Positions 7,170 through 19,100 of a stretch of 64,000 nucleotides of DNA are shown one piece after another. Below the pieces are notes generated by a model, which saw only the letters and a program-made list of their open reading frames with translations, did not search any database and was not told the DNA's origin. The stretch comes from JBIOJM01 sp044450785 (GTDB taxonomy: Bacteria; Planctomycetota; Planctomycetia; Isosphaerales; Isosphaeraceae), in NCBI GenBank assembly GCA_044450785.1, contig JBIOJM010000003.1, forward strand, positions 1 through 64,000, given 5' to 3'. Numbering within the stretch: position 1 is the first letter of the stretch; each line of letters opens with the position of its first letter. A program made the translations under genes and the position numbers.

Positions 7170-10152
7170 GGAAATCGACGCGTACCTGGCCGATGAGCTC
7201 AACGAGGGCGCGGATACGACCATCGAGGCCCATCTGGCGACGGGCTGCGATCGTTGCATTCGCCTGCTCCGCGAGATCGAGGAGAGCCTCGAGGCGGATC
7301 GTGCGAACGAGACGGGCGGCGTGCCGGTCCCGGTGCCGCTGCCTACCGCTGTGCGGGACCGCCTCGAGAAAATCGCGAAACTTTTTAGCCTCCCCGGTCA
7401 GCCGTCCGCATCAAGCCCGTTCCCAGACATCGACGAGTACGAGATCGTCAGCGAGATCGGTCGAGGCGGGATGGGGGTCGTGTACCGGGCGTTCGACCGC
7501 GTCCGCGGGCGGTCCGTGGCATTGAAGGTCATCAAGGACCAGGAGTTCGCCACCAAGGACGACGAAGACCGATTCCTGCGGGAGGGGGAGGTAGCTCGGA
7601 CGGCCGCTCTCTCAGCCGCCGATGGGAAGCCGGCTGGGATCGTGCCCATCTACGAGGTCGCCAAATGCGGCCGCCTCTGCTACATCGCGATGGAATGGAT
7701 ACCCGATGGAACGCTGGAGTCTCGCGTCCAGGATTGCATCAGCATCCCGCGCGAGTCGGCCCGGATCATCGAACAGGTGTCCAGGGCCGTGGATCGTTTG
7801 CACGCGTTCAAATCACGGCTGATCCATCGGGACATCAAGCCGGCGAACATCCTCCTCCAACGCCGGCCATCGTCCGCCGGCTCGGGCTTTGAGACGCCAC
7901 CGGTCCCGGCCGATGCGTCCCGTGTCGCACTGGCCGAGCTCGATCCGCTGCTGAGCGACTTCGGTCTGGCGAAGCGTCCGGGAGCGGCGGGGACCACTCG
8001 GCCGGGGAGCATCATCGGCACGCCCGCGTACATGGCCCCAGATCAACTCCGCGAGGGAAGTAACCCAACGCCAGCCATGGACATCTACTCTCTCGGGGCC
8101 ACCCTTTACCATTGTCTCTCCGGGGCTCCGCCTTTCCCGGCCGCGACTCAGATCGACACGTACATGCTTGTCGAGCGGGGGCATCCGCCCTCGCCGCGAG
8201 TTCACAACCCGCGCGTGCCGCGTGACCTCGCAATCATTTGCCTGAAGTGTTTGGAGCGTGCCCCCGATCGGCGATACGCGACCGCCGGAGCGCTGGCAGA
8301 CGACCTCTCCCGGTTCCTCAAGGGTGAGCCCATCCTCGCCCGCCCGCCAGAGCCGCACCGGCGGGCGCGGCGATGGTGCCGAGCGAACCCGCTGGCAGCG
8401 ACCGTTCTCGCGGTCCTGACCTCACTGCTGGTCGTGGGTGCAATCATCGCATACAGCGCGCTGACGGCGATGCGGGCCCGCGCGGCCGAGGAACTCGCCA
8501 ACGCCCGGATTGAGCGGGCAGCGGCTGTCGAGGCACAGGCGGCTCACGATCAGAAGGTGGCCAGGGCCCGCGACCTGGCAAGGCGCGGCAATTGGCCACG
8601 GGCCCTCGACGAGTTTCAACGGGCGATCGACGATTACGGATCGGACCGGCTTGGCCTGCGCGTCGAGCGTCTTTTCGGCTTCTTCGCCACAAACGACCGC
8701 GAGGGGCTTTCGAGAGAGATCGACGACTTGGCCGCGAGCTCCGACCTTTCACGGCTTGAGGCCCCCTTCAACCTGGCCCGAGGGGCCTACCTCCTCTGCG
8801 ACTCGTCAGCTCAGGCCAAGGGGCGAGAGCTGATTCGAAAGGCGCTCCAAGCCAGGGATGACCTGGTCTTCTCCCCGGCCGATCCATCGTTCGCCAAGGC
8901 CCTGGCTGAGACCCGCCCGAGGAAGGTCCTGGAACACCTCCGGGAGGCGGTCCGGCTCGACCCTTTGCACTTCCTGGCAAACAGCAGCCTGCTGGTGGCC
9001 CTGATTGCGACCGGCGAGCTGGTCGAGGCCCGACGGCAGTGCGACCAGATGCAAGGTTTCTTTCCTGGGGCGGCACTGCCCAGCTTCATCCGGGCGATGA
9101 CCGACTTGATCGAGGGAAACCGGGAGGGGATGCGGCGCGGCCTGGACGACCTCGCCAGGCGGCTCGGTCCCGAGGGAACGGCCGACATGGTCGCGCTTCG
9201 GCCTTACTGTGAACGACTCTTGGACATCCTCGACCTGTTCAACCGGTTCCAGACCGTGGGCGGCGGCCTCGGACTGCTGGACAACCTGAAACTCGGCTTC
9301 GCCTTCGGCCGCCTTCGTGCAGAGACCGGGACGGCAATCCAACCGTTCGCCTTCCCGGTGCCCACGGTGGGGTTGATGTTCCAGTCGGTCGAGGCGCTCC
9401 TCGACGCGTATTTGATGACCGGGACCACAGGCCACGAGGCGTCCTTCAGGAAGCTGCTCGCGCTGAGCGAGGACTACCCGGAAGCCATGGTGCTGGCGAT
9501 GGCCGCGGGCAACCGGCTGATCCTCGTCCAAGGCATGATCAACCGCGCGGAACTGGCGCCGGCTCGCGCGCTCTTGACTGAGATCGCGCGGCTGAGCGAG
9601 AGAGCGGCCGAGACCCCCACGCTCGTTCCGCGGTCGCCGATCCGTTACCAGTCGCGCATTTTGTGCGCAATTGCGGATGTCACCTTGTTGAAGATCACTC
9701 CGGATCCCGGCCGGGCACCGATGGCGCGGCTTTGGGACAACCTCCGCCGTCTGATCGTCGATGGCCGGCAAAGAGAGCGCGACCGGCAGCAGGGCTTGGA
9801 CATGCTGCTGAAGATGATTGTTGTCCCGCCCACCCGGGAGCAGGCTGCCGACTGGAGGCGGGACACCCCGGACGGCGCGCTGGCGTATCGGCTGCGTTGC
9901 CGGCAGTTGTACTCATTCGGCCGGGCGCTCGTGGAGAATTGGCTCGACGACGAACCGGGCAACATGACGGCGAAGAAGTGGCTCGACGACCTGCGCGCCG
10001 GGACTGAAAGGCAGAATCCAGCATCAGATCACCAACGAGAGCCTGAGGCGCTGTTGCACGCATCCAATCCCGAATCAAGAGAAACACAACCTTCACTGAC
10101 CGTGTCGTGTCCGTCCGCCGAGGGTGTTGATTCGACAATGGTGGGGCGATAA
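7144..10152 (+). CDS. Ser/Thr protein kinase with anti-sigma-like N-terminus
   Basis: A 1002-residue membrane-anchored kinase. Residues 1-60 resemble a zinc-binding anti-sigma domain: helix EEIDAYLADELN, then His30, Cys35 and Cys38 (HLATGCDRC), one residue longer than the classic HxxxCxxC. The kinase domain starts near residue 99: Gly loop IGRGGMGVVY, Lys128 (VALKVIK), catalytic Asp230 (HRDIKPANIL), Asp272 (SDFGLA) and GTPAYMAPDQ. A single membrane helix spans about 419-440 (VLAVLTSLLVVGAIIAYSAL). The outer 560 residues are helical, TPR-like (WPRALDEFQRAIDDYG) and end in a low-complexity tail. It overlaps the sigma gene and ends 28 bases before the giant surface-protein gene. Likely role: a transmembrane kinase gating the sigma factor; inference. 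Confidence 0.88.
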   Translation: MDESHVSREEIDAYLADELNEGADTTIEAHLATGCDRCIRLLREIEESLEADRANETGGVPVPVPLPTAVRDRLEKIAKLFSLPGQPSASSPFPDIDEYEIVSEIGRGGMGVVYRAFDRVRGRSVALKVIKDQEFATKDDEDRFLREGEVARTAALSAADGKPAGIVPIYEVAKCGRLCYIAMEWIPDGTLESRVQDCISIPRESARIIEQVSRAVDRLHAFKSRLIHRDIKPANILLQRRPSSAGSGFETPPVPADASRVALAELDPLLSDFGLAKRPGAAGTTRPGSIIGTPAYMAPDQLREGSNPTPAMDIYSLGATLYHCLSGAPPFPAATQIDTYMLVERGHPPSPRVHNPRVPRDLAIICLKCLERAPDRRYATAGALADDLSRFLKGEPILARPPEPHRRARRWCRANPLAATVLAVLTSLLVVGAIIAYSALTAMRARAAEELANARIERAAAVEAQAAHDQKVARARDLARRGNWPRALDEFQRAIDDYGSDRLGLRVERLFGFFATNDREGLSREIDDLAASSDLSRLEAPFNLARGAYLLCDSSAQAKGRELIRKALQARDDLVFSPADPSFAKALAETRPRKVLEHLREAVRLDPLHFLANSSLLVALIATGELVEARRQCDQMQGFFPGAALPSFIRAMTDLIEGNREGMRRGLDDLARRLGPEGTADMVALRPYCERLLDILDLFNRFQTVGGGLGLLDNLKLGFAFGRLRAETGTAIQPFAFPVPTVGLMFQSVEALLDAYLMTGTTGHEASFRKLLALSEDYPEAMVLAMAAGNRLILVQGMINRAELAPARALLTEIARLSERAAETPTLVPRSPIRYQSRILCAIADVTLLKITPDPGRAPMARLWDNLRRLIVDGRQRERDRQQGLDMLLKMIVVPPTREQAADWRRDTPDGALAYRLRCRQLYSFGRALVENWLDDEPGNMTAKKWLDDLRAGTERQNPASDHQREPEALLHASNPESRETQPSLTVSCPSAEGVDSTMVGR

Positions 10153-10180
10153 AAAGCCCTCGCATCTTGAGGAGCCTCCA

Positions 10181-13100
10181 ATGAACCGAGATCGGCGCAT
10201 CCGGAGTTTGTTCCGTTCCCGCAAGCCTCTCAGAGGCAAACACCAGGCCAGGTTGGAATGCGAGGCGATGGAAAGCCGGACCCTGCTGTCGACGATGGAC
10301 TTCACCAATCTCGCCGGGGGGCTCTGGGGCGTCGCGGCCAACTGGGTCAATGTCGCGAATTCCAACGACCACCACGTTCCGAACATATCCGACGACGCGG
10401 TCGTGAACGTGCCTGGAAATGTGACGGTTACTTACCAGGGTAGCCAGCCGACCGTGCTCACGTTGCAGAACGACGACACGATCTGGGTGAACGGGTCCTC
10501 CGCAGGCGGAAATGCCGTTCTGTCAGTGAGCCAAGGGATAACGAATGACGGCACCATCCTCATGCAATCGTCGAATGCAGGTTACAGCGAAACAATCTCG
10601 ACGGGCAGCGGGACGTTCACCAACAACGCCGACGGTACGATCCACGCAGGGACGGGCAGCGGCGGGGCGCGCACCATCACCGGTACGCTCGTCAACCAGG
10701 GGCAGGTCGTCGCCGACTCCAACCAGCTCTTGGTCTTCACCGGGAATTACAACGCTGCGGGCGGGACGATCACCGGGCCAGGGTACCTCTACAACTCCTC
10801 CATCTCCATCACCGCCAGCACGCCCTCACCGACGACCATCCTGATCGGCGGCACGGGGGACACGCTGGCCACCAACGTCCTGCCCAACACCACGTTATGG
10901 GTCCAGGCCAATGACACCTGGGGCAACGCCACGCTGAATGTAGCTAACGGTCTGACTAACGACGGCACCATCCTGCTCCAGTCGGCAAACGTCTACAACA
11001 GCTACACGGACAAGCTGGCGCTGAGTGGGACCTTCATCAACGACTCCGACGGTACGATCCACGCAGGGACGGGCAGCGGCGGCGCGCGGACCATGACCGG
11101 TACGCTCGTCAACCAGGGGCAGGTCGTCGCCGACTCCAACCAGCTCTTGGTCTTCACCGGGAATTACAACGCTGCGGGCGGGACGATCGCCGGGCCAGGG
11201 TACCTCTACAACTCCTCCATCTCCATCACCGCCAGCACGCCCTCACCGACGACCATCCTGATCGGCGGCACCGGCGACACGCTGGCCACCAACGTCCTGC
11301 CCAACACCACGTTATGGGTCCAGGCGAATGACACCTGGGGCAACGCCACGCTGAATGTAACTAACGGTCTGACCAACGACGGCACCATCCTGCTCCAGTC
11401 GGCGAACGTCTACAACAGTTACACGGACACCCTGGCCACCGGGACGGGTACCTTTACCAACGCCGCGGATGGCTCGATCCACGCCGGGGCGGGCGGTGGT
11501 GGTGCACGCACAATTTCTGGTACTCTGATTAACCAGGGGCAAATCGTCGCCGACGGCAATCAGCTACTGGTCATCGCCGCGACCTATTACGCCGCTGGGG
11601 GAACGATCGCCGGACCCGGCTATCTTTACAATGCGTTCCTCTATGTCACCGCCAGCCCGGTGAGCCCCACGACCATCCTCATCGGCGGCACCGGCGACAC
11701 GCTTGAAAGCGGCGTCCTGCCCAACACGACGCTGTGGGTGCAGGCCAATGACACCTGGGGCAATGCGACGCTGACAGTGCCTAACGGTTTGACGAACGAC
11801 GGCACCATCCTCCTCCAATCCTCGAACGTCTACAACAGCTACACCGACAAGTTGGTGCTGAGTGGGACATTCACCAACGACGCCGTCGGCACGATCCACG
11901 CCGGCGCGGGCACCGGCGGCACGCGAACCATCACAGGCACGCTGGCCAACCAAGGGCAGGTCGCCGTTGACGCACAATCGAACCTGGGCGTCGTGGGAAC
12001 GCTGGTCAACACGGGGCAGATCAACGCAGGTAGCGGCTCGTACATGAACGTGACGGGCTCCTACTACGCCGGAGGTGGCTCGAACTCTGGTCCGGTCTAC
12101 CTCTACAATACCACTCTCTACGTCACTGCAAGCCCTTCGACGCCGACCACTATCATCGTTGAGGGTACCGGCGACACGCTGGCAACCAACGTCCTGCCCA
12201 ACACCACGCTGTGGGTGCAGGCCAACGACATCTTGGGCAACGCGACGCTGAACGTGCCCAACGGCCTGACCAACGACGGCACCATCCTCCTCCAGTCGGC
12301 GAACGTCTACAACAGCTACACCGACAAGCTGGCGCTGAGCGGGACGTTCACCAACGCCGCCGACGGGACCATCCAAGCCTCAGCCGGCAGCGGCGGCGCG
12401 CGGACCATCACGGGCACGCTGGTCAACCAGGGGAAGATCGTCGCCGACAGCAACCAGCTCTTGGTCTTCACGGGGAATTACAACGCTGCGGGCGGGACGA
12501 TCGCCGGCCCCGGCTACCTCTACAACACCACCCTCTACATCACCGCCAGCACGCCGACTCCGACGACCGTCCTGATCGGCGGCACTGGCGACACGCTGGC
12601 GACCAACGTCCTGCCCAACACCACGCTGTGGGTGCAGGCCAACGACACCTGGGGCAACGCCACTCTGACCGTGCCCAACGGCCTGACCAACGACGGCACC
12701 ATCCTGCTCCAGTCGGCGAACGTTTACAACAGCTACACCGACACCCTGGCCCTGAGCGGGACGTTCACCAACGCCGCCGACGGGACCATCCATGCCGGAG
12801 CCGGCAGCGGCGGCGCGCGGACCATCACGGGCAAGCTGGTCAACCAAGGGCTGATCGTCGCTGACAGCAACCAGCTCCTCGTCATCCCCGCGACCTACTA
12901 TGCCGCCGGGGGGACGATCGCCGGCCCCGGCTACCTCTACAACACCACCCTCTACATCACCGCCAGTACGCCGACTCCGACGACCATCCTGATCGGCGGC
13001 ACCGGCGACACCTTGGCGACCAATGTCCTGCCCAACACGACCCTGTGGGTGCAGGCCAACGACACCTGGGGCAACGCGACGCTGAACGTGCCCAACGGCC

Positions 13101-16100
13101 TGACTAACGACGGCACCGTCCTCCTCCAATCCTCGAACGTCTACAACAGCTACACCGACAAGCTGGCGCTGAGCGGGACGTTTACCAACGCCCCCGACGG
13201 CACCATCCATGCTGCAACGGGTAGTGGCGGCGCGCGGACCATCACGGGCACGCTGGTCAACCAGGGACAGATCGCCGCCGCCGGCAACCAACTCCTGGTT
13301 TTTACCGGCACCTACTATGCTGCCGGCGGGTCGATCGCCGGGCCGGGGTACATTTACAATTCGAAACTGTACGTCACCGCCAGCCCATCCGGAGGGACTA
13401 CCATCCTCCTCGGCGGTACGGGCGACACGCTAAAGTCCAACGTTCTGTCCGGCACGACGCTCTGGGTCCAGGCCAACGACACTTGGGGCAACGCCACTCT
13501 GACCGTGCCCAACGGCCTGACCAACGACGGCACCATCCTCCTCCAGTCGGCGAATGTCTATAACAGCTACACCGACACCCTCACCACTGGGACGGGCACC
13601 TTCACCAACGCCGCCGACGGCACCATCCACGCCGGGACCGGCAGCGGGGGCGCGCGGACCATCACGGGCACGCTGGTCAACCAGGGGCAGATCGTCGCCG
13701 ACTCCAACCAGCTCTTGGTCTTCACCGGGAACTACAACGCTGCGGGCGGGACTATCACCGGGCCAGGGTACCTCTACAACTCCTCCATCTCGATCACCGC
13801 CAGCACGCCGACTCCGACGACCATCCTGATCGGCGGCACCGGCGACACGCTGGCGACCAACATCCTGCCCAACACCACGCTGTGGGTGCAGGCCAATGAC
13901 ACCTGGGGCAACGCCACTCTGACCGTGCCCGACGGCCTGACCAACGACGGCACCATCCTGCTCCAGTCGGCAAACGTCTACAACAGCTACACCGACAAGC
14001 TGGCGTTGAGTGGGACGTTTACCAACGCCGCCGCCGGCACCATCGACGCCGGGACCGGCAGCGGCGGCGGGCGCTCGATTGTGGTCAGCGCTGCGACCAC
14101 GCTTACCGGGAATTTGCTCACGAACCCGGGGGCGGAAACTGGAAATCTGAACGGCTGGACTGTCGGGGGAAGCTCCAATCCGAGGGTGGACAGCGGTTCG
14201 TTCGATCCCGGCATCAACCCACATAGCGGCACGTACGACTTCCTTGGCGGCACCGGTGCATCGGGCACGTTAACCCAGAATGTCCCGCTGGTCGGCACGC
14301 AGGGGATCACCGCGGCGGCGATCGACGCCGGAACGCTGATAGCAAACGTCGGTTTCTGGGAACAAGGTCTGAATCAGGGAACGCCCAGCGACGACGCCCA
14401 GGTTACCTTGACCTTCCGCGCCGCTTCAGGCACTGTGGTGAGCACAGCTTCAACGCCTGAGGTCGACTCACACAATGGGAGCTGGCAGCAATACGACGGC
14501 AGTTTCGCGATTCCGGTCAGCACTCGATCGATCGACTACACAATCCAGTTCATACGCCATTTCGGCAATGATCTCGATGCCTTCGTGGACGATACCAGCC
14601 TTACCGTGGGCAGCGGGGCAGTCGTGAACGCGGGCACCATCAATCTCGACACCAACACAACTCTGGGCAGTACGGGAGCGAACCAGGTCAACACCGGCCT
14701 CATCAGCATCGCGGGCGCGACCGTGACCGTGGTCGGAAGCTCATTCGGAAACGAGACTGGCGGCCTGATCAGCGGTTATGGGACGTTTAACACATCCGGG
14801 CTGACTCTCACGAACAACGGTATCATAGACCTTTCCCCGCCAAGCATCCTCGGGGTGCAGATGACCCCATCCGCCGTCGCGATCACATACTATGACACTG
14901 TCGCGATGAACGCGACGACGGTCACGAACCCGGCCAACTACACGCTTCTGGGCAGCGGCGGCGATGGCATCTTCGGCAACGGGAACGACGTTAATGAATC
15001 CGGCTTGATCTCCCAGGTTACGTACAATGCCAGCACAAAGACGGTGACGCTCCAGCTTTCCAGCGATTTGCCGGTCGACTTCTACCGGGTTGAGGTCAAC
15101 GGCAGCGCGGTCCAGGATACTTCAGGCACCGCACTCCTGGCAGGGAAGGAAGATCTGGTCAACCGGGTGCTGGGTCTTGTGCCTGCGACGGTATCGGTGG
15201 CCCTGGACCCGGCCAGCGACTCGGGCGCATCGAACCACGATGGCATCACCAACGTGACGAACCCGACGTTCGATGTCCAGGTGAACCAGGCCGGTACGAT
15301 CGGAATAGACTTCGACGGCAACGGCACGATCGATGCGACCATGTCAGTGCAGGTCGGAGGCACGTACCAGCTCACGGCGCCGACCCTGGCCAACGGCACC
15401 TACAGTGCCGCGGCGACCTTCATCTCGGCGTTGGGAGGGACCTCCCAGAGCTCGACAACCTATACGATCGACACGGTCGGGCCCCATGTCGCGTCCATGA
15501 GTCCGAATGGCACCATCGGCACCAGTATCTCCGAGGTGGCAGTCACGTTCAACGAGTTGGTGGATCTGAATACGTTCACCCCGTCGGCGATCACGCTCAC
15601 CGGCTCGGGCGGGGTCATCGCCGTTGCGCAGCCCCAACCGGTCTCCGGCAGTACCTACGACATCGGCTTCGCGACCCAGACCGCGCAGGGCGGGTATACG
15701 TTGACCATCGCGCCCAGCGTGGCCGACCTCGCCGGCAACAAGATGGACCAGAACCAGAACGGCATCAACGGCGAACCCGGTGACTCGTTTACAGGATCAT
15801 TCACCATCGGGCTTCCTGATCTGGCCGTGACGGCCACCCAGGCGCCGTCGAGCGCGGTCCTGGGAGCCATCATCCCCGTCTCCTGGACGGTCACGAACGT
15901 CAGCCCGACAAACCCGGCGCCCTCGATGTGGACAGACGCCGTTTACGTTTCCCCCGATTCGGTGCTCGACGGGACGGCCATCCGCTTGATCAGCGTGGGT
16001 GCACCTGACCAGCCGCCACTCAACCCCGGGGCAAGCTACACGCGCAACGAGTCGATCACAATTCCGGGTAACCTTTCGGCCGGAAGTGATTTCCTCCTCT

Positions 16101-19100
16101 TCGTGGCCAACGACAACGGCGGCCAGCTTGAAACGGACGCGGGTAATGACACCAATGACCTCGTTGCCGTACCAATCACGCTTCTGCCGCCCGCTCAGGC
16201 CTCTGTGAGTCTCGATCCCGCCAGCGACTCGGGGGCGCCCGATCACCCCGGCTTTACCAATGTCACGGCGCCCACGTTCGACGTCCTGGTGAACCAGGCC
16301 GGCACGATCACCGTCGACTTCGACGGGAACGCCGCGCACGATCAGACGCTCGCCGTCGCGGCCGGCGGCACGTACAAGTTCACGGCCCCGATCCTGGCCA
16401 ATGGATCCTACACGGCTGCGGCGACCTTCAACGCCGGGTTAGCAGGTGTCGTCAATACCTCGTTCAACTACACGATCGACACGGTCGGGGCACATGTCAC
16501 GTCGGTGAGTCCGACCGGCACCATTGGCATCAGCGCGTCCGAGGTGACAGTCACCTTCAACGAGCCTGTCGATCTGAATTCCTTCATTCCGTCAGTGATC
16601 ACGTTCACCGGCCCGGGCGGACCGATCGCCGTCAACCAGCCGCAGCTCGTTTCGGGCACGACCTATAGTATCAGCTTCGCGACCCAGGCCGCGTCGGGCG
16701 GATACACGCTGACCATCGCACCAACCGTGACCGACTTCGCCGGGAACGAATTGGACCAGAACCAGAACGGCATCAACGGTGAGCTCACCGATTCATTTAC
16801 CGGGTCATTCACCGAGAACCTCCCCGTCGGAGGGCCGATCACACTGAACACCCCGACCCTGGGTTTCGTTCCACCGAATTACGTGGATGACTGGACTTTC
16901 TTCGGACGAGCCGGGCAAACCATCACGACCGTGGTCGCCACCAGCGCCGCGCAAAATGGGCTCCCGCCGCCCCCTCTCAACTTTGCCCAGCTCACTCTCG
17001 AGGACTCGAACGGCAACGTTCTTGGCACAGCCAGCAACATCCAAAGCGGGGCTGCGGCCACACTGGCAGATATCACGCTTCCCGGCGACGGTGTCTATAC
17101 CCTTGAGATCCAGGCGACGGCCGGCCAGCCCGGCGTCACGGGTTTCTATGACCTCACCGTGGCCGATGCCACGGTTCACCAGATACCTCTGACCGTCAAT
17201 CAACCCGAGACCGGGCAATTGGAAGACCAGTACAGCACCGATCAGTGGGTCTTCTCGGCCATGGCCAACCAGCAAGTCAAATTCGACCTGCTCGCCGCCG
17301 CCAGTCCCAACATCGCGTTCGACCTGACCGGTCCCAACGGATACACGGCATTCAGCGGGTTGACGACCAGCTCGGGAGCAATCGACCTCCCCACCTCGGG
17401 CAACTACACGGTGACCGTTCATACCACGGGCCTGCCGGGAGGCTACGGCTTTGAACTCGAACAGGCTTCGCAGATCGCCCTTACCCTGAACACCCCTTAT
17501 CAAATGGCCTTGGCCGGCAGCGGCCAGTCGCAACTCTTCAACGTCACCCTCGGCGCAGGAAACCCACTGGAGATCAACCTCACTGACCCGAATGCACAAG
17601 ACCAGAACGAGGTCTACGTCTCGTACGGGAAGCCGCCGACACGAAACAGCTACGACTACCGCTACACCGGCGGAGCGGCCGCTGACCATACCGTCGTGCT
17701 GACCGCCAAGCCGGGCACCTACTATATCCTGGTGTACAACAATCTCGTCAAGTCAACCGGCACCTACACGATCGAGGCCGAGAGCGCGCCGTTCCTCCTG
17801 AGCGGGATGAACCCGACGACGATCGGCAACGCCGGCGACACCACGGTCCAGTTGTCGGGGGTTTTCCCGTTGGGAACCGGCGGTGGGGGATATGTGCTGG
17901 AGACGGCCCCCACGTTGCAGCTCATCGACCACAATGGCATGGTTGTCCCGGGCGTCTCAGCAGTTCTCAAGCCCCCTCCCTTCGGTAGCGTCGGCGGACT
18001 ATCGGGCGGCGTGAGTCCCGACGGGACCATGATCGTCTCGGCGGTCATCCCCGGCGGCATGGTGCTGCCCGGTATCTATTCCGTGCGCGTCACCGACAAC
18101 TCCGGCTATTCGCAGACACTCACCAACATCCTCACGGTGGTCCAGGGTGGACTGGGCATCCTCAAGACGAACGTGATCGTGCCAAACCCCATCGGATACC
18201 ACGTCGCATCGACGATCTACGTTCAATACACCAACATCGGAGACGCGCCACTACAGGCCCCACTCCTGGTGCTATCAGCGACGCAGAACGGCGTCGCGGG
18301 CGCCCTGATGACGCTCGACTCTTCGAAGATCGTCTCCGGCTTCTGGACCTCGGCCACGCCCGACGGCTACAGCCAGTCGGTGCAGTTCCTGGCCAGTGGG
18401 GCGATTCCCGGCATTCTCCAGCCGGGCGAGAGCATGACCGTGCCCGTCTACTACGCGGGTTGGCTCACCGGGCAATGGGACTTTTCTCGACCGCCGATCG
18501 ATTTCACCCTCGGCGTCCTGGATAACACGAGCACCCAGACTACCAACTGGGCTTCGTTGCAGAACAGCCTGAAGCCAGCCACTGTTAGCCAGACGGCCTG
18601 GAACGCCCTCTATCCGAACCTGACCGGCGAGCTTGGGCCCACGTGGGGCAGCTACGTGCAGCGGCTGGACACCGACGCTCAGTACCTTGCTGGCCTCGGC
18701 GAGAACGTGACCGACATCGGGCAACTCTTCAGCTTCGAGGTCCAGCAGGCAAACGGATACAGCCCGATGTCCAGCCTCGCTAGTTCGACGGACGCCCAGG
18801 TCGCCTCGCCCGGCTTGCCGCTCAGCTTCGCCCGGACCTTCACGCCTGGGATTATCGCACGTAATCACTTCGGTCGTTTCGGTTGGGGCTGGTCCGACTC
18901 CTGGGACACTTCGCTCACTGTGGATTCCGATGGTTCGGTGAACGTGCTCGGCCCGGATGGCTCGTTGCGCCGTTTCCAGCCCGATAGCCGCGGCGGCTAC
19001 TTCGACCAACCCGGCGACCACGGCACGCTGGAGGCCCTCCCTGGCGGTGGCTATAACCTCACGGAGCTGAGCGGCGCTGCCACCACTTATAACGCGAACG

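Noticed and set aside
8806..9771. 321-residue minus-strand frame inside the first kinase gene
   Set aside because: Mirror of a coding region with strong third-position GC; no start context, no motif.
11564..13291. Two minus-strand frames with regular GVGERPAQRQ-type repeats
   Set aside because: The repeats are the antisense of the tandem repeats in the giant gene, so the regularity is inherited from it.
10540..14060. CRISPR-like periodicity
   Set aside because: Units are over 400 bases, contiguous, and in frame inside one gene, so this is a protein repeat. No short direct repeats with unique spacers were seen anywhere in the window.
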